Below, one piece after another: positions 9,110-18,352 of a DNA stretch of 64,000 bases. The stretch spans positions 1-64,000 of the forward strand of contig NZ_JASJEB010000005.1 of NCBI RefSeq assembly GCF_030064895.1. The letters are read 5' to 3'. Source of the DNA: Crocosphaera sp. GTDB lineage: Bacteria > Cyanobacteriota > Cyanobacteriia > Cyanobacteriales > Microcystaceae. Within the stretch, counting starts at the first letter, position 1, and the number at the start of each line of letters is the position of its first letter. Both the position numbers and the translations under genes were made by a program. Below the pieces are notes generated by a model that made no database searches, had not been told where the DNA came from, and saw nothing but the letters and a program-made list of their open reading frames with translations.

Positions 9110-9931
9110 ATGAATGTACTATCTAAATTGAAACTTACTCCTAAGCTAAAGCTTTTTTTACCAGGTTTAGATATCTTAGCTATTCTCGCTTGGGGTGTTC
9201 TACTCTTCAAATATTGGGTAACCCGTCAGCTAAGATTATTAATCCACCCTAACTATAATTTGCTGGTTCTTGCCACTGGTATCCTCTTAATTATTTTGGC
9301 AGGTATCAAAGCTTGGTTATGGGTTCAAACCCTGCGTCAAAAGGGTAATAGTGGGGAAACCGTGGAACATATCACTATTTTTCCCCCAGGATGGGGTAGT
9401 AGTTTCTTGATTATTTCTGCGATCGCTGGTTTTATTATTCCTCCGACCATTTTTGATAGTCAAATGGCTTTGCAACGGGGTATTTCAGGAACTTTACCCA
9501 TCACCCAAAGCGAAATTCAAAGCTTTGCCTTGAATATTAAACCAGAAGAAAGATCGCTAATCGACTGGATCAGAACCCTTAATGCTTATCCCGAACCGGA
9601 TGCTTATAAAGATCAAAAAGCCAATATAACGGGGTTTGTGGTTCATTCTCCTTTACTCCCTGAAAATTATATCTTATTGAGTCGTTTTATTATTACCTGT
9701 TGCGCTGTGGATGCTTATCCGGTGGGACTTCCTGTTAAGTTAGAACGAGATCGTAGTAATTATCCTCCCGATACTTGGCTACAAATAGAAGGGGAAATGA
9801 TGACGGAAACCCTGACTATTGATAGACAAACTATGCAACAAACACGGGCGCAAAAACGACAGTTAGTGTTATCGGCTAATAGTATTACGACTATTCCGAC
9901 TCCTAATGATCCTTATGGGTATTCTAATTAG
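9110..9931 (+). CDS. TIGR03943-family membrane protein, partner of the permease
   Basis: About 273 aa. Two to three N-terminal hydrophobic helices (about 15-35, 50-72 and 95-115) are followed by a soluble domain of about 150 aa with the family-like segments TGFVVHSPLL, FIITCCAVDAYPVGLPV and WLQIEGEM. The CC pair is conserved in this family. The start is set at the ATG at 9110, 13 nt after AGAGGT; a TTG directly before it also keeps frame. The UPF0718 permease lies 160 bp upstream on the same strand. Function is not established; the pairing implies export or metal homeostasis. Confidence 0.78.
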   Translation: MNVLSKLKLTPKLKLFLPGLDILAILAWGVLLFKYWVTRQLRLLIHPNYNLLVLATGILLIILAGIKAWLWVQTLRQKGNSGETVEHITIFPPGWGSSFLIISAIAGFIIPPTIFDSQMALQRGISGTLPITQSEIQSFALNIKPEERSLIDWIRTLNAYPEPDAYKDQKANITGFVVHSPLLPENYILLSRFIITCCAVDAYPVGLPVKLERDRSNYPPDTWLQIEGEMMTETLTIDRQTMQQTRAQKRQLVLSANSITTIPTPNDPYGYSN

Positions 9932-9972
9932 TTATCAGTGATCAGTTATCAGTTATTACTTCTCTATATAAA

Positions 9973-11478
9973 ATGATGAATAAACTTATATTAAAAGAAC
10001 CAATTGATAGACTCTCTGTATTATTAATTGGAGGGTTTAGTGTCCTCATTGCTGGTCTAATGATTGGGGATAAACTTTGTGGGGAAAATTGTTTTTTAAG
10101 AAAAGGTCCCCAAGTTGAAAAGTTTAGTTGGCAAGAACAAATTATTAGTAATAAAGATCGGGCGTTTATTTTGACTTTTGATCGTCCGATGGACAAAGAA
10201 ACAGTGGAGAAAAATTTAGTTATTGATCCCCCTCTTCCTGGTAAAGTAAGTTGGGCTGGCCGTCGTTTAGCTTACACAGTAGAAGCTCCTGTTGCTTATG
10301 GACAAACCTATACGGTTCAGTTAAGCGAAGCAAAAGAAAAATTTCGGGAAAATAATCAACAAGGTCAAGAAATGGAACCCTTTGTAGGAACATTTCAAAG
10401 TCGTGATCGCGCTTTAGCTTACATAGGAACTCAAGGGAAAGAAAAGGGTAAACTCGTTTTTTATAACATTACCCAACAACATAAACGTATGTTAACACCA
10501 CCTGATTTAGTGGTAATGAATTTTGAATTTTATCCCGAAGGCGATCGCATTTTATTTTCTGCTTATCAGGAAGGTTTAGGTATTGATGGACTGCGAAAAT
10601 TGAAACTTTATACGGTTACTACTGGGGTTATTAATGGAGTGGAAGATAGTAAAAATAATCCTCCTGGTAAAATAGAAGAAATTTTAGATAACGAAACTTA
10701 TCAAAATAATCAATTTGATCTTTCTGCTGATGGTGAAACTATTGTTATTCAAAGAGTTAACCGAGAAAATCCGGCTGACTTCGATTTATGGATAGTTAGA
10801 AAAGGAGAAAAACCAGAAAGGTTAAAGGTAACAGGTGGTCATTTTGAAATCACGCCTGATAATCAAGCATTAGCTGTTGCTAGGGGTGAAGGGATTGGAA
10901 TTTTACCATTAGAACCGGAATCAGAACCTTTAGACTTTTTACCTAAGTTTGGTCAATTATTGGATTTTTCTCCTACAGGAAATTCAGCCGCGATGGTTGA
11001 TTTTAATACAGATAACGCGAATTTGCGTTACACAAGATCATTATTCTATGTTAATAATCAAGGCATTCAAAAAGAACTTTTAAACACAGAAGGATCCATT
11101 GTTGATTGTCAATTTACTCCTACGGGAAATCAATTATATTGTTTACTTACCGAACTATTAGAAGGAGAAGAATATCGAGAACAACCCTATTTTGCTAAGT
11201 TTGATATTAAATCAGGAGAAGTTATGCCCTTAGCTAAATTATCCGATTATCAAGACATCAAACTTAGTTTATCTCCTGATGGATTAGCCTTATTATTTGA
11301 CCAAGTTTTAACCAGTGATGATCCTCGCTTAAAAGATAATTTAACTAATAATTCTGGTCAGGCGATCGTAGGGGGAAAATTATGGTTATTAATTCCTCCC
11401 ATTAACAATAACCCTGATAGTAAACCAGACTTAAAAGAGTTGCCTTTAGTTGGTTTTCGTCCTCAATGGCTACCTTAA
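9973..11478 (+). CDS. membrane-anchored Ig-like plus TolB-like propeller protein
   Basis: A 501-aa protein with one N-terminal TM helix (about 14-32) that serves as an anchor or uncleaved signal. Residues about 50-135 look like a bacterial Ig-like domain of the SbsA/Big_5 type (FILTFDRPMDKETVEKNLVI is the typical opening). From about 140 to the C-terminus there is a TolB/YncE-like beta propeller with repeated blades such as FEFYPEGDRILFSAYQ, FDLSADGETIVIQR and LSLSPDGLALLFD. The likely role is extracytoplasmic binding or scaffolding; no catalytic motif is visible. It starts 42 bp after the TIGR03943 gene and may be co-transcribed, although a TTATCAG-type repeat fills the gap. Two adjacent ATGs are possible starts. 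Confidence 0.65.
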   Translation: MMNKLILKEPIDRLSVLLIGGFSVLIAGLMIGDKLCGENCFLRKGPQVEKFSWQEQIISNKDRAFILTFDRPMDKETVEKNLVIDPPLPGKVSWAGRRLAYTVEAPVAYGQTYTVQLSEAKEKFRENNQQGQEMEPFVGTFQSRDRALAYIGTQGKEKGKLVFYNITQQHKRMLTPPDLVVMNFEFYPEGDRILFSAYQEGLGIDGLRKLKLYTVTTGVINGVEDSKNNPPGKIEEILDNETYQNNQFDLSADGETIVIQRVNRENPADFDLWIVRKGEKPERLKVTGGHFEITPDNQALAVARGEGIGILPLEPESEPLDFLPKFGQLLDFSPTGNSAAMVDFNTDNANLRYTRSLFYVNNQGIQKELLNTEGSIVDCQFTPTGNQLYCLLTELLEGEEYREQPYFAKFDIKSGEVMPLAKLSDYQDIKLSLSPDGLALLFDQVLTSDDPRLKDNLTNNSGQAIVGGKLWLLIPPINNNPDSKPDLKELPLVGFRPQWLP

Positions 11479-11559
11479 ATATTTGTCACACAGTTGCTGA
11501 GTTTAATTAATATCATTCTTCAAAATGGCACAAGATGTGAGCCAAAAAGTTATACAAAG

Positions 11560-11577
11560 ATAGTATTATTATACTAT
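11560..11577. terminator. weak hairpin between convergent genes
   Basis: A perfect 7-bp AT-rich stem (ATAGTAT/ATACTAT) with a TATT loop sits between the convergent stops at 11478 and 11600. It could end either transcript, but stability is low and no T-run follows. Confidence 0.3.
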
Positions 11578-11599
11578 TTGGCAATTTTTGCAACATTAC

Positions 11600-13021
11600 C
11601 TAATTTTTACTCCAATATTTGAATAATTTAGGTAAATACCAACCAATTACTCCTGATATAAAAGCGGCGAGAATACTTAACAAGACAAACCAGGTGAATG
11701 GATGAACTTTTTCTCCAGATAAGGATATGGGATTTTGTGGTGTTACTTGACCCGAACTAGAAGCAATTATTCCGCCAATTGTTATTGCAGCACCAGCAGA
11801 AGAAATGCTCGATTGTAGTTGACGATCTCGTTCGGCTTGATCTATCTCAACAATACCACGAATGGAATCAATAGCTCTTTCTAATAAACTGGTTCCTTGG
11901 ACAAAATAGCTTAAATCGGCTTGAATTTGTGCTTGAAAAGTTTTGCAATATTCATTAGAGAATTGTTCTAGAAAAGCTAAAGCTTTTGGTTCACTTAATT
12001 CTAGTTCTTCTCGAATAAATTGTATTGTTGTATTGTAATTATCAGTATGGATAAAAATACTGTTGCGGCGAAATTCTAACTTTCGCAAAAGTTGAGCATA
12101 TTTAACACTTTGCTTCGTTAGCTCTTTAAGCTCATTTTTAAGTAATTTAAGATCATCAATAGTAAGGAGATCGCCAGAAGAGATATCTGTAAATATTTTA
12201 TTAACTGATTGCTCTACATTTTCATATTCTTTATAAATTTCCTGATAAGTATATCGACTATTGTGAAATTCTCTGATAACTTTATTACGAAAGAAAAGCA
12301 AGTCAACTAATAAATCGGAAGCAGTCTCTAACTTATCAAATGTTGCAGGATCTTGAAATAGCCATACTAAAACATGACGATAATTTTCTTTTGATTGAAT
12401 TAAGCCATATTCAAAGATCGGACTACCTAATAAATCTCCTTCAAGGTGAAATATAGGACATTGCGTTTTATCGATAAAAAAAGCTTCCAGGCATTCATCA
12501 GCTAAATGTTTTAAATATTTACGACCTAACCTTTGTTGTTCCTTATCTATCCAGGCTGTAATTATTAAAGTTTGTCCTAAATTACTCTCAATAGAATCTG
12601 GTAATAAGCAGGAATTAGGATTAAACTCTTTCAGAATTGAAGTTCTAGTTTTTATTCTGGTATTCTCAAGTTTTTGCAGATCTGGATTAGGAAATCCTAA
12701 AGAAAAACTCAAACCATAACTATCATCAAGTTGAACAGGATAAACGAAACCCTCTAACTCAAATGCTTCATTCTGATAATTAATTTTAGCATTTATAGGT
12801 AAGTCAGCCTCATTAGACTTTAGCAGATTCAATTTTTTGCAATTAAGCTCCTTCTCTTTTAAATCTAGTGTTTCTTTGATATAAAATTGAGGAAAAATAA
12901 CGTCGTGACATTTATCCCATAATAATTTTTCATTTAATTTCTCTTTACTGCCAAGGTTAGGAGTTTTAAATAAATGAAAAGCATATAAAGAAACTTGCGG
13001 GGAATAGATAATTTCAGCCAT
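11600..13021 (-). CDS. unknown coiled-coil protein with C-terminal membrane anchor, third gene of the CHAT cassette
   Basis: A 473-aa protein of no family I recognise. The first 220 residues look globular (several beta-rich segments, ILTAWIDKEQQRLGRKYL). Residues about 255-380 are helical and charged, likely coiled coil (KLLKNELKELTKQSVKYAQLL). A small-residue stretch SSISSAGAAITIGGIIASS (about 410-428) and a strong TM helix (about 443-468, WFVLLSILAAFISGVIGWYL) end the protein, so it is tail-anchored. It starts 12 bp after the stop of the 122-aa gene, itself close behind the TPR-CHAT gene. That tight packing suggests one operon in which this is the membrane-bound partner, substrate or effector of the protease. 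Function is inferred only from context. Confidence 0.6.
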   Translation of the reverse strand: MAEIIYSPQVSLYAFHLFKTPNLGSKEKLNEKLLWDKCHDVIFPQFYIKETLDLKEKELNCKKLNLLKSNEADLPINAKINYQNEAFELEGFVYPVQLDDSYGLSFSLGFPNPDLQKLENTRIKTRTSILKEFNPNSCLLPDSIESNLGQTLIITAWIDKEQQRLGRKYLKHLADECLEAFFIDKTQCPIFHLEGDLLGSPIFEYGLIQSKENYRHVLVWLFQDPATFDKLETASDLLVDLLFFRNKVIREFHNSRYTYQEIYKEYENVEQSVNKIFTDISSGDLLTIDDLKLLKNELKELTKQSVKYAQLLRKLEFRRNSIFIHTDNYNTTIQFIREELELSEPKALAFLEQFSNEYCKTFQAQIQADLSYFVQGTSLLERAIDSIRGIVEIDQAERDRQLQSSISSAGAAITIGGIIASSSGQVTPQNPISLSGEKVHPFTWFVLLSILAAFISGVIGWYLPKLFKYWSKN

Positions 13022-13033
13022 AAAATTCCCTGA

Positions 13034-13402
13034 CTAATTATTATTTTCTTGAGAAACTTGAGATTTCTGTGCTTGAGTCTCCTCTATTTTTTTCTCAATT
13101 TCATTTATTAATTCTGATTCTGGCAAAGAAATATTGGATATCCATTGTTCCTGATCAGCTTGATTACCACCCTTGTGTCTTATTGCTCTTGCTCTTAAAC
13201 TTCTCATTCTTAAACTTTCTCCCAAGGGTTGATGATTGGCACACCAGTCTACAATAGCATCAGCGATCGCATCATCAGATTGATCGTTTTTCAACTTTTT
13301 TAGGGTTTGGGAGAGTTGTGATAAGTCTTGTATAGCTTGTGAATCTAAATTTTCATTCGTTAATAAATCACAAAAACCTATAAATATTTGACGATCATTC
13401 AT
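13034..13402 (-). CDS. small unknown protein between CHAT protease and membrane protein
   Basis: A 122-aa soluble, mainly helical protein. Its N-terminal half (NDRQIFIGFCDLLTNENLD) is followed by a negatively charged stretch and ADAIVDWCANHQPLGESL, then basic LRMRSLRARAIRHKGGNQ and a Glu/Gln-rich tail. The start is placed at the ATG at 13402 because GGAG lies 9 nt upstream; a TTG at 13417 would add five residues but has no such site. It is sandwiched in the CHAT operon (50 bp after the protease, 12 bp before the membrane protein). It could be an adaptor or a protease substrate; no family is recognised. Confidence 0.65.
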   Translation of the reverse strand: MNDRQIFIGFCDLLTNENLDSQAIQDLSQLSQTLKKLKNDQSDDAIADAIVDWCANHQPLGESLRMRSLRARAIRHKGGNQADQEQWISNISLPESELINEIEKKIEETQAQKSQVSQENNN

Positions 13403-13452
13403 TAGAAAATACTCCAAAATTACTGACTGGTTTAATTATATTTATTTATAAT

Positions 13453-16320
13453 TTACTGTCCGATGGCACAAAATGCAGCCCAATAGATTGGTTTAGCATA
13501 AGGTTGCTCTTTGTCTGCTGATTTGACCTCTCGTTCTAGTTCTTTTTGTCTGTCTGGATCTAAGTTAAATTGTTGCATCCATTCTAATACATCTGTCTTG
13601 GTAACTGAACGTAACCATAATTGAGCAGAATTAAGGGCTTGGGCAACAGATGGATGATCTAATACTATCAGATTCTCGTAAAACTTAATCATTAAAATTG
13701 CCGTGGCAGTATCGCTGACAGCCCATTGACTAGCAACGATACTAGGGCTACCCGCCACTAAAAAGCCACTAGGTAACCCAATATATTCATCTCCACCACT
13801 TTCAGGATTAGTTAAACCCGTTTCGCAAGCAGAAAGGGTGACTAATCGACAAGGAGATAAATTCAAAGTGAAAATTTCCTTTAACAGCAAACATTGCTGT
13901 AAGTCGTAATTTTGTTGCTCAGTGGATTGAATAAAGCGTGAAGGTTCCGTTGTCGATTTACCTTCAACCTCAGATCCTGATAGTATCAGAGGTGAACTTA
14001 AAGGTGCTGCAAAATTGAAATAGCTATGGCAGGAGAAGTGAATAAAATTAGCTGCTTGTAACTCTTTTTGTGTTTTCTTTTTCTTCCATGCCGCTTTAGT
14101 CGCATTTTTTTCCTCCAAGACAAAGGAATCATCAAAATATTGCTGAATCGCTTTCACTTCCACACTGGCAAAATTAAGATCCTGGGTTGGGTTTTGAATC
14201 GCAAACAAACCTCGATCCCTATCCCCTGGAACATCAGCCTGAGAGCGTTTTTGACTTAGCTGCAATAGCTGACAACTAGGAGCATAGCGAACACCATCAG
14301 TAAACTTATCCAATAAACATTGATCCACATCAATCGGTAAGGCATTGAGGGGTAACAGGTGCAGATAGCTATGGGGAACTAAAATCAGTTGATTGCAGTT
14401 GTCGGGAATTTTCTCCAGTATCGACTTAAGTTGCAGCAGGTTAGCTAACTCTTCGAGACGAGATTCCAAGGTATTACCCCAATGATAATATTTATCCTGA
14501 TGGTAGTCTGCAAAATAGTCCCGTTGCCATTGATCTAATTGCTCTCTTTCTGCGGAGGTAAACTGCCAAACTTCAGCTTGTTGACTGTTCTTGGTGATTA
14601 AAAAAGTATAGAATCCCTGATCTGTAAGATACCATTCAATAATTGCCGTGCGATCGCCGATTTGGTCAATAATTTCTGGGTAACGAATCGGTTGAACCGC
14701 CTGAGTTAGAGCATAAGCAGGATCTAATTCAATAATTTCTTCCAGCACCTGATCGAATTGTTGCTGTAAATCCTCTAAGCGTGTCCTTAACTGCCTAGCA
14801 TAGAGTTGATTTAAATTAACGCCAGTATCCTTAGTAACTGCCTCACTTTGGATCTCGTCAATTGCTTCAAGATCGTCATCCTCCGTAAACAAATTATCTA
14901 TTACATTATCAACTATAGATTTAGATTGTTCTGCCCCATCCTCTGGAATATTATCCAATTCCTGCTGCTTGGCTAAAATTTCTCCCTTCAAGTTGTCCAA
15001 ACGTTGCAGAACTTCTTTACTAATTAGATTGGATTTATTATCCAAGTCGGAAAAAAGCTGCACCAGATTTCGCGCTTTACTTCGCTCTACATATTCCAGT
15101 GCCAACTTTGGTTGATCGTTATTAAGACAAGCTTGCACAGTTTGAGTATAAATATCAATCGCCTTGCTTATAATCTCACTACGATGCTGATCGCTACTCG
15201 CCCAGCTACAACTAACCTCTACCGCTTGAATCGCTGCGGTATAACCTTCTATGGCTAACTGCCATTTTTCCTTGTTAAACGCCGCATCTCCCATATCTCG
15301 CCCAGACTGCAAACGCCTTTTAGGGAAAGCGGTGGGAGCAAATATCTCCAGAGAAGCACGAAAATAACTAATTGCTCGATCTAGATTTCCTAAATCACGA
15401 TATACAGTAGCCAAATTATATTGAGTCATCGCCCAATTTTCAGGAAATGATTCTCGGGTGTCTATTTCTAATGCAGCTTCTAAACAAGTAATCGCTTCTG
15501 GGTATTTACTCGCTTTACAATATGCGATTCCCAAATTATTTTGAGTACCTGCCCACTTTTCAGGAAATGATTCTCGGGTGCCTATTTCTAATGCATTTTG
15601 GTAATGTTTGATCGCTAAGTCAAACTTTTCTTGATCATAATAAACATTCCCCAGATTATTTTGAGTCATCCCCCAATCTTCAGGAGATGCTTCACGGGTG
15701 CGTATTTCTAATGCATTTTGGTAATGTTTGATCGCTAAGTCAAACTTTTCTTGATCACGATAAACACTCCCCAGATTATTTTGAGTCATCCCCCAAGATT
15801 CAGGAAATGATTCTCGGGTATATATTTCTAATGCATTTTGGTAAGATTTGATCGCTAATTCAAGGTTTTCTGAGCGATCGCCTCTTATTCGCTCTGCATT
15901 AAGAATGCCTAACTGATTCTGAAGCATTGCCCATGCTGTGGGAAAATTAGAGCGAGTAATATACTTAATCAAGACTTCACCTATGGCAATAGCAATCTCA
16001 AGCTGACTAGCACGATTTCCTCTGGGAAATTCGTAAATGTATGTGCTAAGCGTCAATAGCTTATTGAGCAAAATGAGTTTTTGCTTACCACCCGACTGTC
16101 GTATTTTTAATTCAGCCTCTTCACGTACCATCAAGGCGAAGTTATCGGTTAGCTTTTCCTGATACTGTTCTAGAAGTTGATCAACAGCTTCCTGACTTTT
16201 AAGACAAGCATCTAAAATGCGTTGCAAAACGTCACGAGAACTAATCTCATGATTTCGTTTCTGGGGGTCAAATCCTTTCGACTTCTTCGACTTCTTCGAC
16301 TGCTTAGAATTTTGCGACAT
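13453..16320 (-). CDS. TPR-CHAT caspase-like protease
   Basis: A 955-aa cytoplasmic protein. The N-terminus is very basic (QSKKSKKSK). Residues about 130-330 hold 40-residue tetratricopeptide repeats of the MTQNNLG-VY..-KFDLAIKHYQNALEI type, at least four nearly identical. A helical linker follows (about 400-560). The C-terminal third is a CHAT domain with both catalytic residues in place: the histidine in IHFSCHS (H765) and the cysteine in LVTLSACETGL (C832); the domain ends WAAFCAIGQ. CHAT proteases are separase/caspase relatives; TPR-CHAT proteins act in type III-E CRISPR (Csx29) and in gasdermin-type cell death in other bacteria. Here it leads a three-gene operon. No signal peptide. Substrate unknown. 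Confidence 0.85.
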   Translation of the reverse strand: MSQNSKQSKKSKKSKGFDPQKRNHEISSRDVLQRILDACLKSQEAVDQLLEQYQEKLTDNFALMVREEAELKIRQSGGKQKLILLNKLLTLSTYIYEFPRGNRASQLEIAIAIGEVLIKYITRSNFPTAWAMLQNQLGILNAERIRGDRSENLELAIKSYQNALEIYTRESFPESWGMTQNNLGSVYRDQEKFDLAIKHYQNALEIRTREASPEDWGMTQNNLGNVYYDQEKFDLAIKHYQNALEIGTRESFPEKWAGTQNNLGIAYCKASKYPEAITCLEAALEIDTRESFPENWAMTQYNLATVYRDLGNLDRAISYFRASLEIFAPTAFPKRRLQSGRDMGDAAFNKEKWQLAIEGYTAAIQAVEVSCSWASSDQHRSEIISKAIDIYTQTVQACLNNDQPKLALEYVERSKARNLVQLFSDLDNKSNLISKEVLQRLDNLKGEILAKQQELDNIPEDGAEQSKSIVDNVIDNLFTEDDDLEAIDEIQSEAVTKDTGVNLNQLYARQLRTRLEDLQQQFDQVLEEIIELDPAYALTQAVQPIRYPEIIDQIGDRTAIIEWYLTDQGFYTFLITKNSQQAEVWQFTSAEREQLDQWQRDYFADYHQDKYYHWGNTLESRLEELANLLQLKSILEKIPDNCNQLILVPHSYLHLLPLNALPIDVDQCLLDKFTDGVRYAPSCQLLQLSQKRSQADVPGDRDRGLFAIQNPTQDLNFASVEVKAIQQYFDDSFVLEEKNATKAAWKKKKTQKELQAANFIHFSCHSYFNFAAPLSSPLILSGSEVEGKSTTEPSRFIQSTEQQNYDLQQCLLLKEIFTLNLSPCRLVTLSACETGLTNPESGGDEYIGLPSGFLVAGSPSIVASQWAVSDTATAILMIKFYENLIVLDHPSVAQALNSAQLWLRSVTKTDVLEWMQQFNLDPDRQKELEREVKSADKEQPYAKPIYWAAFCAIGQ
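15540..15865 (-). repeat. near-identical 120-bp tandem repeats inside the TPR region
   Basis: Consecutive 120-nt units encode the 40-residue TPR unit. Blocks such as ATTTCTAATGCATTTTGGTA and TTGATCGCTAAGTCAAACTT recur unchanged in neighbouring units. The DNA-level identity, beyond what protein constraint needs, points to recent unequal exchange or gene conversion. Confidence 0.8.
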
Positions 16321-16620
16321 AATTAACCAACTGACGACGCAATGTCATATCAAACCTTTTACTAGAGTATCATGGACTTTAACAGCCCTTCGGGCGAGGC
16401 AGGAGGCAGGGGGCAACCCACCCCTAACCCCTCCCAGGAGGGGAACAGGAGGGAAGATTTTTAGTTAAAGTCAAGCCCATCTTGGTGCGCTTTTTGCCTC
16501 GCCCAACTGGGTTTAAGTCCCCCACCAAAATCTGCGATTTGGTGGTCTCGGGTTAGATGCGGGTTAAAATCCCCATCTATACCGGCCTCCTGCCTCCTGC
16601 CTTTCAACTCCTGCCTTCTT
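16321..16620. repeat. repeat-filled spacer between CHAT gene and leuC
   Basis: No gene is supported here. The stretch holds GGCAGGA/CTGCCTC heptamer arrays at both ends (about 16396-16412 and 16585-16620), a C-rich CCCCTAACCCCTCCCAGG block, and a perfect hairpin at 16522-16545 (CCACCAAA/TTTGGTGG, 8-nt loop). The 64-aa frame across it is built from these repeats and was rejected. Confidence 0.6.
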
Positions 16621-18024
16621 TTAACTAAGTTCTCGTATATCCGAGACTGTCCCATTCACCGCAGCAGCGACAACCATCGCCGGACTCATTAACAAAGTTC
16701 GTCCTGTGGATGATCCTTGACGGCCTTTAAAGTTACGATTAGAGGAAGAGGCACTAATTTGATCCCCTTGTAACTTATCGGGGTTCATAGCCAAACACAT
16801 AGAACATCCGGCTTCACGCCATTCAAAACCAGCTTCGACAAAGATTTTGTCTAACCCTTCTTTTTCGGCTTCTACTTTTACCCGTTCTGAACCCGGAACC
16901 ACAAATGCTTTGACCCCATTGGCTACATGATGGCCTTTTGCAAACTTAGCAGCTTCTCTTAAGTCGCTAATGCGTCCATTGGTACAACTCCCAATGAAAC
17001 AGACATCAACTTTTGTCCCTTTTATGGGACTTCCAGGGGATAACTGCATATAACTGTAAGCTTCTTGGGCGATCGCGCGATCGCCTTCGGGTAAACTTTC
17101 AGGGGTGGGAACGGGTTCGCTGATACCAATACCTTGACCGGGTGTAATACCCCAAGTTACCGTAGGTTCGATCTCAGCAGCATCGAAGGTAACAATATCA
17201 TCGTACTCTGCATCGGCATCAGAAGCCATACTACGCCACCAACTAACCGCTTTTTCCCATTCGTCTCCTGTGGGGGCAAAGTCTCGCCCTTTTAAGTAGT
17301 CAAAAGTGACATCATCGGGGTTAATATAGCCACATCTGGCCCCACCTTCGATGGACATATTGCAGACAGTCATCCGTTCTTCCATAGACATAGATGCAAA
17401 GGTGGTTCCGGCGTATTCGTAGGCGTATCCTACACCCCCTTTAACCCCGAGTTTACGGATGATATGGAGGATGACATCTTTAGCATATACCCCCGGTGGT
17501 AAAGTGCCATTAACTTCGATTTTACGCACTTTTAGCTTGGATAGGGCAAGGGTTTGGGAGGCTAAGACATCTCGTACTTGAGAGGTTCCGATGCCAAAAG
17601 CGATCGCCCCAAAGGCCCCGTGGGTGGAGGTATGGGAGTCACCGCAAGCAATGGTCATTCCGGGTTGGGTAAGTCCTTGTTCCGGGGCAATGACATGGAC
17701 AACCCCTTGATTCCCGGAACCGATATTATAGAACCGAATACCGTTATCTTTGGCACTATTTTCTAATGCTTGTATCATCTCTTCTGCTAGGGTATCAACA
17801 AAAGGACGGGCCTGGTTTTCGGTGGGGACGATATGATCAACGGTGGCCACTGTGCGATCGGGATACATGACTTTGAGTCCTCTTTCCCGTAACATGGCAA
17901 ACGCTTGGGGACTCGTGACTTCGTGGATCAAATGCAGTCCGATGAAGAGTTGGGTTTGTCCTGAAGATAATATTTGAACGGTATGGGTATCCCAAACTTT
18001 ATCGAAGAGTGTTCCTTTACTCAT
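16621..18024 (-). CDS. leuC: 3-isopropylmalate dehydratase large subunit
   Basis: LeuC (467 aa, normal length) isomerises 2- to 3-isopropylmalate in leucine synthesis, acting with LeuD (not in this window). Aconitase-family features are intact: N-terminal [42 protein letters not shown], and the Fe-S ligands C in SCTNGR and in [12 protein letters not shown] (three Cys in all), plus the substrate loop [12 protein letters not shown]. The start ATG matches the family N-terminus. Two adjacent HIP1 sites occur near 17068. It stands alone. Confidence 0.97.
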   Translation of the reverse strand: MSKGTLFDKVWDTHTVQILSSGQTQLFIGLHLIHEVTSPQAFAMLRERGLKVMYPDRTVATVDHIVPTENQARPFVDTLAEEMIQALENSAKDNGIRFYNIGSGNQGVVHVIAPEQGLTQPGMTIACGDSHTSTHGAFGAIAFGIGTSQVRDVLASQTLALSKLKVRKIEVNGTLPPGVYAKDVILHIIRKLGVKGGVGYAYEYAGTTFASMSMEERMTVCNMSIEGGARCGYINPDDVTFDYLKGRDFAPTGDEWEKAVSWWRSMASDADAEYDDIVTFDAAEIEPTVTWGITPGQGIGISEPVPTPESLPEGDRAIAQEAYSYMQLSPGSPIKGTKVDVCFIGSCTNGRISDLREAAKFAKGHHVANGVKAFVVPGSERVKVEAEKEGLDKIFVEAGFEWREAGCSMCLAMNPDKLQGDQISASSSNRNFKGRQGSSTGRTLLMSPAMVVAAAVNGTVSDIRELS

Positions 18025-18168
18025 GGATGTTTCTGGCTTTTCTTTATCACGCTATCTTTTTATTATGAAGGGTTTTAGGGATTTGTTGACGACTTTTAAG
18101 CCATGATTTAATTTTTGTTCATTGTTGTTAGGTTGAATTTTGAGATCACTGTTAACATCAAGGATAAG

Positions 18169-18327
18169 CTATTCATAATGAGACCAAACAGAAACAACTT
18201 TAATTACTCTGGTTTCGTCATTTTAATAAGATTTATTATTGACGGGAACATTTAAGTCTTTGAGAATTCTATCAACTCGTGTGATACTTTTTCCTTGTTG
18301 ATAAGCAATGGAATTTTCAATATATAA
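18169..18327 (-). pseudogene. remnant of a small protein gene upstream of leuC
   Basis: On the minus strand an ATG-less frame reads ENSIAYQQGKSITRVDRIL, continues to NNKSY and a stop, and then resumes in the same frame as NDETRVIKVVSVWSHYE and a second stop. The protein-like composition across an in-frame stop suggests a decayed short gene. The closing segment resembles ends of small toxin-like proteins, but I cannot name the family. The rest of the leuC/SLH spacer (18025-18352) shows only AT-rich promoter-like DNA. Confidence 0.3.
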
Positions 18328-18352
18328 CTAAAAAAAGAGGAGTCCTAAAACA

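Noticed and set aside
16461-16655. 64-aa minus-strand frame
   Set aside because: Built from CTGCCTC repeats and a hairpin repeat; it overlaps the leuC 3' end.
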